Positions 7,882-15,289 of a stretch of 64,000 nucleotides of DNA are shown here, piece after piece. Every line of letters begins with the position of its first letter. The stretch's first letter is position 1. Origin of the DNA: JACRLV01 sp045863555 (GTDB taxonomy: Bacteria > Planctomycetota > Phycisphaerae > UBA1845 > Fen-1342). The notes under the pieces were generated by a model, which saw only the letters and a list, made by a program, of their open reading frames with translations, had not been told where the DNA came from and did not search any database. The DNA is taken from the NCBI GenBank assembly GCA_045863555.1, contig BTUU01000010.1:62001-126000 (forward strand), read 5' to 3'. The position numbers and the translations under genes are program-made.

Positions 7882-8418
7882 GGACCCAGAACCGTCTATT
7901 CAGGCCGCAAGATCCGGCTCGACCTGCGGCCATCCGTCGACACCGACGGCCGGACGCGCGAGTACGAGGTCATCGTCCATCCGGGGGCCGCCGTCATCCT
8001 GCCGCTGCTCGACGACGGCCGCGTGGTGATGATCCGCAATCAGCGGATCGCGGTCGGCCGGGCACTGCTGGAGTTGCCGGCCGGGACGATCGACCCGCCG
8101 GAGGCCCCCGCCAGTTGTGCCGCGCGGGAACTGACCGAGGAGACCGGGTACCGGGCTGCAAGCATGGAGCCCCTGGTGTCGTTCTTTTCGTCGCCGGGGA
8201 TCTCGGACGAGCTGATGCACGTTTTTGTCGCTCAGGGTCTGGAGCCGGATGCGACGCGGCTCGAGCCGGGCGAGAAGATCGAGACCGTCCCGATGGAATA
8301 CGTCGACGTGCTCGATGCCGTCCGCGATGGCCGGATCCAGGATGCCAAGACGATCGTCGCGGTGCTGTTCTATGATCGATTCCGCCGCGCGGACCGCGGC
8401 GATGCCGGAGCCGTGTGA
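7879..8418 (+). CDS. Nudix hydrolase, ADP-ribose pyrophosphatase-like
   Basis: A 179-residue Nudix hydrolase, probably cleaving ADP-ribose or another nucleoside diphosphate derivative. The Nudix box is complete, in register GTIDPPE...ARELTEETGY, preceded by the LELPAGTIDP strand typical of ADP-ribose pyrophosphatases. The start is taken at TTG 7879 because of the TATAAT at 7843 and the GGGAGGG ribosome binding site; an ATG at 7804 would add 25 residues. Its TGA stop overlaps the ATG of the next gene (GTGTGATG), so the two are translationally coupled. Confidence 0.88.
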   Translation: MGPRTVYSGRKIRLDLRPSVDTDGRTREYEVIVHPGAAVILPLLDDGRVVMIRNQRIAVGRALLELPAGTIDPPEAPASCAARELTEETGYRAASMEPLVSFFSSPGISDELMHVFVAQGLEPDATRLEPGEKIETVPMEYVDVLDAVRDGRIQDAKTIVAVLFYDRFRRADRGDAGAV

Positions 8419-9452
8419 TGCATAGCCTGCTGGGGACCGCGTTTCCAATCGGACAGTTGTTCGGCATTCGCGTGCATATCCATATCACGTTCCTGATCTT
8501 CGCCGCGTATCGCCTGTTTTCGGCGGGGGAGTCGTGGCAATCGGCGGCGATGTTCTCGGGGCTGATCTTCCTGTCGGTGCTCCTGCATGAGTTCGGTCAC
8601 TGCTTCGGCGCCCGGTTCGTCGGCGGCCACGCGTCCGACATCATGCTCTGGCCGCTGGGAGGTCTGGCGTTCGTGCAGGCGCCGCCGCGGCCGCTGGAGG
8701 ATTTCATTACGACGATCGCGGGTCCGCTGGTGAATGTGCTGCTGTGCGGGGTGTGCGTGCTGATCCTGCTGGCAGGCGGGCAGGGGATTCACTTCCTCTT
8801 CGACGGGTGGACGCTGTACGCCTTCACGCCGCGGCCGGAGCCGCTGTTTGAATACACGACCATGTTTTTTGTGATTAACTACTATCTATTCATGTTCAAC
8901 ATGACGCTGCCGATGTACCCGATGGACGCGGGCCGGATCCTGCATGCGATTCTGTGGAAGATCCGCGGCTACCAGCAGGGGACGATCCAGACGTGCCAGT
9001 TCGGGATTCTGCTGGCGGTGCTGGTCAGCGCGTACGCGATCGTGAACGGGATGACGATGCTGCTGGTGATCGCGATCATGGGCGGCCTGACGTCGTGGGG
9101 TGAGCTCCAGCGGGCGCGGGCGGGAATTCTGCGGGCGGATCAGTTCGGTTCCTATGACGCGGTGGGGCGCGAGTTGAACCGGCGCAGTCCGATGGCCCGC
9201 GTCGGCAACTGGTTCCGCCGGCTCTTCCGCCGTAGCGACGACGGGCAGCGCGGCAGCCGGCCGGTGAACCCGAACCCGGGAGCCTGGGAGCGCAAGCAGG
9301 AGACCGAGCGGCGGGCGGAGGAGGAGATCGATCGGATCCTCAAGAAGGTGAGCGAGCACGGCCTCACGAGCCTGAGCTACGTCGAGCGGCAGGCGCTGGA
9401 ACGGGCGACGCGCGAGCGACGGGAGCGGGAGGTGGAGGAGGGGCGGCGGTAG
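8418..9452 (+). CDS. Site-2 protease family (M50) membrane metalloprotease with DUF6576-like tail
   Basis: A 344-residue polytopic membrane protein. The zinc ligands are in HEFGH (residues 57-61), and the partner motif is NMTLPMYPMDAGRI in a later transmembrane segment, as in site-2 proteases that cleave within membranes. The cytoplasmic C-terminal tail is charged and ends with IDRILKKVSEHGLTSLSYVERQALE, which resembles the DUF6576 motif common at rhomboid C-termini. That tail on an S2P fold is worth noting. The ATG overlaps the stop of the Nudix gene. A strong hairpin follows the stop codon. Confidence 0.9.
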   Translation: MHSLLGTAFPIGQLFGIRVHIHITFLIFAAYRLFSAGESWQSAAMFSGLIFLSVLLHEFGHCFGARFVGGHASDIMLWPLGGLAFVQAPPRPLEDFITTIAGPLVNVLLCGVCVLILLAGGQGIHFLFDGWTLYAFTPRPEPLFEYTTMFFVINYYLFMFNMTLPMYPMDAGRILHAILWKIRGYQQGTIQTCQFGILLAVLVSAYAIVNGMTMLLVIAIMGGLTSWGELQRARAGILRADQFGSYDAVGRELNRRSPMARVGNWFRRLFRRSDDGQRGSRPVNPNPGAWERKQETERRAEEEIDRILKKVSEHGLTSLSYVERQALERATRERREREVEEGRR

Positions 9453-9475
9453 GGCCTGCGGCAATTGTCGGCGCT

Positions 9476-9500
9476 ATCGCCGCGAATTTCGCGGCGATTT
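9476..9500 (+). terminator. Hairpin terminator after the M50 gene
   Basis: A perfect 11-bp stem, ATCGCCGCGAA / TTCGCGGCGAT with a single T loop, is followed by TT. It lies 24 bases behind the stop codon at 9452. The T run is short, so termination may not be fully intrinsic. Confidence 0.65.
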
Positions 9501-9664
9501 GTGACCAAACGACTGGGCGTTGCAGACGGACAGGGCGCTGACCGACATCCGGGAAGGAACAGATCGCGAGGACCTGATCCTGAATGAGAGCCGGGCGTGG
9601 AGTACGAGTTCTTGGCTGGTGAGGCCGGGTGAGATTGCGGGATAAATGACAAGTTGGGGGAGCG

Positions 9665-10498
9665 ATGGAGCTCTGCGGGGCGCGACAGACGGCACTTCAG
9701 ATTCTGGGCGAGCGAGTCGAGCCCGATCCGGACGCGCTTCTGCGCTGCATCGCGCCGCTCGTCGACGACGCGTTACTTCGAGAGATCTCGGAGTGCGATT
9801 ATGAAATGGATGCCGATTTGAACTTCTGGCGCCTTCAGAAAATTCGCAATCTCGAGCCGATTCCCGCCCCGCTCGACTGGAATCCGGGCGAAGTGCTTCG
9901 TCTGACGCGCTGGCAGGAACCGGGTCGTTCAAAAGGAACGCCGCGACAGATTCACATCAAGCGGGCGTTCGCTTGTGCGGCACTGATTCGCGCCGGCGAT
10001 GACCACGAGACGTGGCAAGGCGAATGCGCTGAGGTGGAAACGCTGACCCAACTCGTCGAGAGCGTCGTGTGGCTCGGATCCGAGGCGACCATCGCGGCGC
10101 TGCGGTCCCTCGGCGCGTCCGCGATCATGCGTCAAGTGCTGGATGACCAATACTGGTTTGCACTGGGTTTGCTAATGCTGGCAGTCATTTCGGAAGATAC
10201 GAGGCGTGATTCAGCGTTGCACGAAGCGCTGCTCGGGTGGTATCTGGCCGAGCGAAACGAGCTCTCCGAGTTGGAGCGCGATGAGCGCGCCTGGATTGAT
10301 CGCCACCGGAGATCAATGTGTGGGATGAAGTGGCTTGACCTTGCGAGCAGGTGCTTGATCGAGCCGTTTCGCGGTGAACCAGCGTCGCATGCGCCCGACG
10401 CAACGTCGTTGTCCGACGTTCAACCGAGTTTTCGCTCGGTCGCGGAACGGCTCATTGCGCTGGGCAATGAAATCACGCGCGCGAGATGGAACGAGTGA
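9665..10498 (+). CDS. Hypothetical protein, 277 residues
   Basis: I do not recognise this protein. It is soluble and helix-rich with no signal peptide, no membrane segment and no obvious catalytic motif. Notable segments are a tryptophan-containing middle (LESVVWLGSEATIAALRSLGAS), which resembles a HEAT-like helical pair, and a hydrophobic helix at about 160-175. A GGGGGAG ribosome binding site precedes the ATG. GC content is somewhat below the neighbours. It is followed after 67 bases by the kelch-like gene on the same strand, so they may form a unit. The function is unknown. Confidence 0.65.
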   Translation: MELCGARQTALQILGERVEPDPDALLRCIAPLVDDALLREISECDYEMDADLNFWRLQKIRNLEPIPAPLDWNPGEVLRLTRWQEPGRSKGTPRQIHIKRAFACAALIRAGDDHETWQGECAEVETLTQLVESVVWLGSEATIAALRSLGASAIMRQVLDDQYWFALGLLMLAVISEDTRRDSALHEALLGWYLAERNELSELERDERAWIDRHRRSMCGMKWLDLASRCLIEPFRGEPASHAPDATSLSDVQPSFRSVAERLIALGNEITRARWNE

Positions 10499-10565
10499 CT
10501 TCTGACGCGGGCGAAGCGCGCCTCGATTGTGGCGACCTTCGTATCGCATTGGATGGGAGCCTGAC

Positions 10566-11237
10566 ATGCCCAGGCGACAACGCTACTCTGGCAGCGACAA
10601 CCCGAGTGACGGGGGAGCGCCGCGTTTCGGACGCGACAACCCGGAGCGCATGGAATCACCGGTGTGGGAGGAGCTCGTTCGAACAGGGGAGACGGCGTTT
10701 GCAGCGCGACGTCGCCTGGGAGTTCAAACAGGCGCGCCGATGTGGTGTTTCAGTCGGTTTGGAATGAGTGAGACTCCCCTGCCCGACGGTCGCACCGCGT
10801 TCATCGGCGGTGAGCACGAGGACTACTACGATCCTGATTTCTACATCTACAACGACGTGATCGTCCGCCATCCCGACGATCGAATCGAAATCTACGGATA
10901 CCCGCGCAGCACATTCCCGCCGACTGATTTTCATTCCGCGACGTTGGTCGGCGATGCGATCATCGTGATCGGGTCGCTTGGATACGCGAAGGAGCGTGAT
11001 CCGCTGCGGACGCCTGCATTCCGGCTCGATCTTCGGACGTATCGAATGGAACAACTCGACACCGGCAGACCGAATCCCGGGTGGATTCACAAGCACTCCG
11101 CCGAACTCGACGGTCGCGTGATCCGAGTGAGTGGAGGACAACGAGTCGAGCAGCATGGCGCGGAGATGAAGATCGTCGCCAACACGCAGGTCTACAATCT
11201 GCACACGGATCGGTTTCGGTGGCGTCGCGTCGATTGA
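10566..11237 (+). CDS. Kelch-like beta-propeller-type hypothetical protein
   Basis: A 223-residue protein with two or more kelch-like beta motifs: FSRFGMSETPLPDGRTAFIGGEHEDYYDPDF and FHSATLVGDAIIVIGSLGY, each with the GG or GS doublet after a hydrophobic strand. The length allows only part of a propeller, so it may act as a dimer or be a distinct sandwich. The N-terminus is hydrophilic and rich in Arg and Asn (SGSDNPSDGG). The ATG at 10566 has GGGAG upstream; a start at 10527 looks worse. Function unknown. A fragment of a dispersed hairpin repeat begins 13 bases after its stop. Confidence 0.65.
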   Translation: MPRRQRYSGSDNPSDGGAPRFGRDNPERMESPVWEELVRTGETAFAARRRLGVQTGAPMWCFSRFGMSETPLPDGRTAFIGGEHEDYYDPDFYIYNDVIVRHPDDRIEIYGYPRSTFPPTDFHSATLVGDAIIVIGSLGYAKERDPLRTPAFRLDLRTYRMEQLDTGRPNPGWIHKHSAELDGRVIRVSGGQRVEQHGAEMKIVANTQVYNLHTDRFRWRRVD

Positions 11238-11249
11238 TGCTTGGCGCGC

Positions 11250-11288
11250 CGGCCGATGCGAACAGCCATCGGCCGGGCACCCGGCCCG
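11250..11288. repeat. Fragment of the multi-hairpin dispersed repeat (copy 3)
   Basis: This stretch matches the end of the repeat copy at 52745-52783. It keeps the stem GGCCGAT (11251-11257) / ATCGGCC (11268-11274); the other copy has GCCGAC/GTCGGC, a compensatory change. A second, overlapping stem GGCCGGG-CA-CCCGGCC lies at 11271-11286. It may also serve as terminator of the kelch-like gene. Confidence 0.55.
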
Positions 11289-11300
11289 CCGCCGACGATT

Positions 11301-11774
11301 TCAATGGCGACCTGGGCGGAAGGAACTGCACGCCGCCGCGAAGGCATCGTCATACGAACCGAAGAGGCCAACAAGTGAGTAACGCATCGCGATGCACTCG
11401 AAGAGATCTTCCTTGAGCGCAAACGCAAAATGCCGGTGACCCTGCATTGAGCGCGAAGGATCTCCAGACTTGCCTGAAATCGTCGCCTGCGCTCTAACCC
11501 ACGGCGAGTCGAGCACTTCCTGAAGGGAGTAGAACGTTAACCCCGAAGCACAAAGTGGATGATTATGAAGCGCCTCGTCGTTCTGTAAGCAATATTGATA
11601 AGTCAAACAACGATCAAATCGAACAACCGCCCATGAAACAGAGTCCGGCCAATCAGTGCCCTTCGCTTCGTAAACGACAACCACGGTCGCGCCCTCGGCG
11701 AGAACCCGCGACCGTGAAATGTTCGGCTCGCATTCGGGAAGATCAGTGATCTCGATGACGCGGGGGTTGCCCAT
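11301..11774 (-). CDS. Hypothetical protein, 157 residues
   Basis: I cannot name this protein. It begins MGNPRVIEITDLPECEP and ends with a conserved-looking block HRHFAFALKEDLFECIAMRYS. I recall unnamed bacterial proteins with a similar H-H-F...FHDSTFEC ending, but cannot check this. No signal peptide or membrane segment is seen. The gene has visibly lower GC than topA next to it and more AT-ended codons, suggesting relatively recent acquisition. An in-frame start at 11813 is possible, but 11774 matches the remembered family start better. Confidence 0.55.
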   Translation of the reverse strand: MGNPRVIEITDLPECEPNISRSRVLAEGATVVVVYEAKGTDWPDSVSWAVVRFDRCLTYQYCLQNDEALHNHPLCASGLTFYSLQEVLDSPWVRAQATISGKSGDPSRSMQGHRHFAFALKEDLFECIAMRYSLVGLFGSYDDAFAAACSSFRPGRH

Positions 11775-11834
11775 GCTGTAATTGTAAACTAGTAGCCGGG
11801 ATCCGAATGCCATGCATGCCAGCCATACCAGCCG

Positions 11835-14800
11835 CTACGCGCCGGTTTCCACCGGTTCCGGCGCGACATACCCCGCCGGGAACTCTTGCGTCGCCTTGCA
11901 TTTCGGATAGCCGCTGCAACCCAGGAAACGGCCCTTCGCGCCCGTGCGGATGACCATCATCTTTCCGCATTCGGTGCACGCGATGTCCGTGGGGATCGGC
12001 TTGGCTTTTTCCGGCCGCGGGAATTTCTCCTCGGCCTTTTTCTTCGCCTCGCCGCGCAGGTTGCAGACGAAACGGCACTTGGGATAGCCGCTGCACGAAA
12101 AGAACGGGCCGAAGCGGCCGTCGCGGAGCGCCAGCGTGCCGCCGCACTCGGGGCAGGGGAGCGTTTCGTCCGGCGGCATGACTTCGACGACCGGCTTGCC
12201 CGTGCGCGTCCACGCGAAGCCCGGCGGGGGCTCGCCGAGCGCTTCCTTGGTGATCTTCGTCCCCGCGGACGCCTTTGCGCCGCGCGCGGCCTTCTTCGGC
12301 CCGCCGCGCGGCTCGACCGGCGGGGCCGTGATGCCCGCGGCCGCCTGCGCCGCCTTCAGCTCTTCCAGCTTCTCCACGGGCTTGGCATTGCGGCACTTCG
12401 GGTAGCCGCTGCACGCGAGGAACTTGCCGCGCTTGCCGTCGCGGATGACCATCGCCCGGCCGCACTTGTCGCAGGCGAGGCCGGCCTCTTCCGGCGGCGG
12501 TGCGGGCTTCTTCCTGATCTCGATGTCCGGGGGGATCGTGCCGGTCGCCTTGCACTTGGGATACTGATCGCAGCCCAGCCACGCCCGGCGCAGCTTCCAC
12601 TTCACGCGCAGCGTGCCTTCTCCGCACTCGCTGCACGGCTGCGTGTATTCCTCTTCCGGGATGACCTTCTTCGGCACGCCATGCTCGTCGCAAGGGACGG
12701 TGTTGGTGCATTCGGGATAACCGCTGCACCCGAGGAAGTGGCCCGTTTTCGACTGACGGTGGACCATCGGCTTGCCGCAGGCTTCGCAGTTCGCCGCGCC
12801 GGCCGCAGGCATCAGCGGCTCGCCGTCGCGGTTCACGTTGAGCGTGCCGCGGCATTCGGGATAGCGCGTGCAGGAGAGGAAGCGGCCGGTCTTGGACCAA
12901 CGATAGACCATCGCGGCATCGCACAGCGGGCACTTGTGCTCGCTCGGCTGGGCCCGGGCCTGGCCCATCTCGTCGCCGGCCTTCGAGAGCAGTTCCTTGA
13001 ACGGGTCATAAAACTCGTGCAGCACCTTCACCCAGTCGAGGTGCGCCTCCTCGATCTTGTCGAGTTCGTCCTCCATGAACGAGGTAAACTTCACGTCCAT
13101 GATCTGCGGGAAATGCTCGACCAGCTTGTCGTTGACGACCTCGCCGAGCGGCGTCGGGAAGAACTTTCGATCTTCAAGCTCGACGTAGCCGCGGTCCTGG
13201 ATCGTGTCGATGATGGCCGCGTACGTGCTCGGCCGGCCGATGCCCTCGGTTTCGAGGGCCCGCACGAGCGACGCTTCGGTGTAGCGCGCCGGCGGAGAGG
13301 TCCACTGCTGCTTCGGTTCGAGATCGAGCAGGCCGGTCGGCGTGCCGACGGTGAGCGGCGGCAGGATCTGGTCGTCGCTGGAGACGCCCGCGACCTTCAT
13401 GAACCCGTCGAACACCAGCTTACGGCCGCTGCCGTCGAAGCGGGCGAGGCCGAGGCGCGTGTCGCAGGTGACTTTGACGGAGGTCGAGTCCCACTCGGCG
13501 GGGGGCATCTGGCAGGCGACGAATCGCCGCCAGATCAGGTCGTAGAGACGAAGCTGCTCGTCGGTGAGCGTGCCGCGCAGGCTCGCCGGCGTGCGGTTCG
13601 GGTCGGTGGGGCGGATCGCTTCGTGCGCCTCCTGTGCCCGTTCCTGGCGCTTGCCAAACGTGTTCGGATGCTCCGGCAGATAGCGATCGCCATATTCCTT
13701 CTTGATGAATCCGCGGACGGCGGTGAGCGCCTCGCCGGAGAGGTTGGTCGAGTCGGTACGCATGTAGGTGATGAGACCGACGGGCCCTTCGCCGTGAAGA
13801 TCGACGCCTTCATAGAGACCCTGGGCGACCCGCATCGTCCGCGAGGCCCGGAACCCGAGGTACGTGCTCGCCGTCTGCTGGAGGGAGGCGGTTGTGAAGG
13901 GTGCAGACGGCTTCGTGGTCGTTCGTTTGGTGGTCAGGTCGGCGACGGTCAGCTTCGGCGATTTCGCGGCGTCGTAGCGGCCGATGATCTCGGCCGTCTG
14001 GAGATTCAGGCGCTTGTATTCGGCCCAGGTCTGTCGGTCGATCGTCTCGACGACGTAACCGAGGGCTTCGACGACGGCGCGGGCCTCTTCGGCGCTGTTC
14101 GGCTCGAACTTCTTACCCGCGACCTCGGCGAGTTCGACGCGGAACGCGGCGCGGTCGCTCAACCATTCGCCGATCGCCTTCTGGGTCGGATCGGTTTTTC
14201 GGAATGAGGCCCATTCACCCGCGAGTCGGGCGGGCGCGGCGGGGTCGGCGGTCAGGAACGCGCCGATCTTCCAGCTTTCCTCGGGGATGAACGCGCGGAT
14301 CTCGCGTTCGCGCTCGACGATCAGCCGGACGGCCACGGACTGTACGCGGCCGGCGGAGAGGCCCTTGGCGATCTTCTTCCAGAGCAGGGGGCTGAGTTCG
14401 TAACCCACGATGCGGTCGAGGATTCGGCGCGCCTGCTGGGCGTTCACGCGGTCGAGGTCGAGCGAGTGAGGCGTCCGAAAGGCCTCCTGGATGGCCGACT
14501 TGGTGATCTCGTTGAAGATGACGCGGCGGATGCGTTCGGGGTTGAGGTTCAGGGCTTCGACGAGGTGCCAGGCGATCGCCTCGCCCTCGCGGTCGCGGTC
14601 GGTCGCGAGGATGACCTCCGGTGCGTCCGCGGCCAGCTTTTTCAGTTCGCTGATGACCTTCTGGCGGCTGGCCACCACTTCGTACGTCGGGCGGAAGTCG
14701 TCGGTAAGGTCGATTCCGAAGGTGTGCTTGGGGAGGTCGCGGACGTGGCCCATCGACGCCTTGACGATGTAGTCATCGCCGAGGTACTTGTTGATGGTCT

Positions 14801-14864
14801 TGGCTTTGGCCGGCGACTCGACGACTACGAGTGACCGCCCCCCGCCGCTGCTTCGCTTCGCCAT
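11835..14864 (-). CDS. topA: DNA topoisomerase I (type IA)
   Basis: A 1009-residue topoisomerase I that relaxes negative supercoils. The TOPRIM domain begins with LVVVESPAKAKTINKYLG (residues 12-29). The catalytic tyrosine is Y367 in GLITYMRTDSTNLS. DRDREGEAIAWH is the second TOPRIM acidic motif. The C-terminal third (about 650-1000) carries six CxxC...C(x4-7)C zinc ribbons, each of the form C-x2-C...FLGCSGYPKC; E. coli TopA has three. The linker between ribbons four and five is Ala/Lys/Pro-rich. The gene appears monocistronic. Confidence 0.97.
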   Translation of the reverse strand: MAKRSSGGGRSLVVVESPAKAKTINKYLGDDYIVKASMGHVRDLPKHTFGIDLTDDFRPTYEVVASRQKVISELKKLAADAPEVILATDRDREGEAIAWHLVEALNLNPERIRRVIFNEITKSAIQEAFRTPHSLDLDRVNAQQARRILDRIVGYELSPLLWKKIAKGLSAGRVQSVAVRLIVEREREIRAFIPEESWKIGAFLTADPAAPARLAGEWASFRKTDPTQKAIGEWLSDRAAFRVELAEVAGKKFEPNSAEEARAVVEALGYVVETIDRQTWAEYKRLNLQTAEIIGRYDAAKSPKLTVADLTTKRTTTKPSAPFTTASLQQTASTYLGFRASRTMRVAQGLYEGVDLHGEGPVGLITYMRTDSTNLSGEALTAVRGFIKKEYGDRYLPEHPNTFGKRQERAQEAHEAIRPTDPNRTPASLRGTLTDEQLRLYDLIWRRFVACQMPPAEWDSTSVKVTCDTRLGLARFDGSGRKLVFDGFMKVAGVSSDDQILPPLTVGTPTGLLDLEPKQQWTSPPARYTEASLVRALETEGIGRPSTYAAIIDTIQDRGYVELEDRKFFPTPLGEVVNDKLVEHFPQIMDVKFTSFMEDELDKIEEAHLDWVKVLHEFYDPFKELLSKAGDEMGQARAQPSEHKCPLCDAAMVYRWSKTGRFLSCTRYPECRGTLNVNRDGEPLMPAAGAANCEACGKPMVHRQSKTGHFLGCSGYPECTNTVPCDEHGVPKKVIPEEEYTQPCSECGEGTLRVKWKLRRAWLGCDQYPKCKATGTIPPDIEIRKKPAPPPEEAGLACDKCGRAMVIRDGKRGKFLACSGYPKCRNAKPVEKLEELKAAQAAAGITAPPVEPRGGPKKAARGAKASAGTKITKEALGEPPPGFAWTRTGKPVVEVMPPDETLPCPECGGTLALRDGRFGPFFSCSGYPKCRFVCNLRGEAKKKAEEKFPRPEKAKPIPTDIACTECGKMMVIRTGAKGRFLGCSGYPKCKATQEFPAGYVAPEPVETGA

Positions 14865-15289
14865 TTCCGATCCCTAACTCTTTCTGGGTCCGATGGTTAG
14901 CTCCACGGCCCCGCAGGGCCGCCTCTCTACCATCGGCCGCGCCGCCGGGTTTTCCTCACGCCCGGAGGCCCGGCAGCCGGGAAATGGATATGGGGGCGGT
15001 CGGGCGATTGTCAAGGCGGACCCCGGAGTCGGCTCGTCGAGGAAGTCTCGTAACCATTGTTCTTTCAGGCACTTATGGAATATCGGTCGTGCCGGCGAGA
15101 AAATCGGGGCGGAGGCACCGAGCGGGCGCTCACTCCGACTGAGACCGTTCCGTGGGGGGCGCATGTGTCGAATGAACGGGTCGTTATGGAAATGGCTCCT
15201 TAACGACGCGGCCGACGGTCGGTTTGACCGTCGGCCGCGACACGGGCGGTCCCGCCGGAGTGCGCGCAGCGAGGGTCCCGCGCGGGGAC
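14865..15289. other. Intergenic region between topA and the RTX-like gene
   Basis: 425 bases without a convincing gene. It holds the topA promoter region (no clear sigma-70 boxes seen), the short hairpin GGCCC-CGCA-GGGCC near 14916, and the strong hairpin annotated at 15207-15239. Open frames here have no recognisable content. Confidence 0.5.
15207..15239 (-). terminator. Strong hairpin after the RTX-like gene
   Basis: A perfect 14-bp stem, CGCGGCCGACGGTC / GACCGTCGGCCGCG, with a 5-base loop, lies 51 bases downstream of the stop at 15290. On the minus strand it is followed by TCGTTAA, a weak T tract, so it may be a Rho-assisted terminator or an mRNA-stabilising stem. Confidence 0.6.

Noticed and set aside
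11886..14207. A long plus-strand frame opposite topA
   Set aside because: Antisense shadow of topA; composition is Arg/Ala/Leu-rich without motifs.
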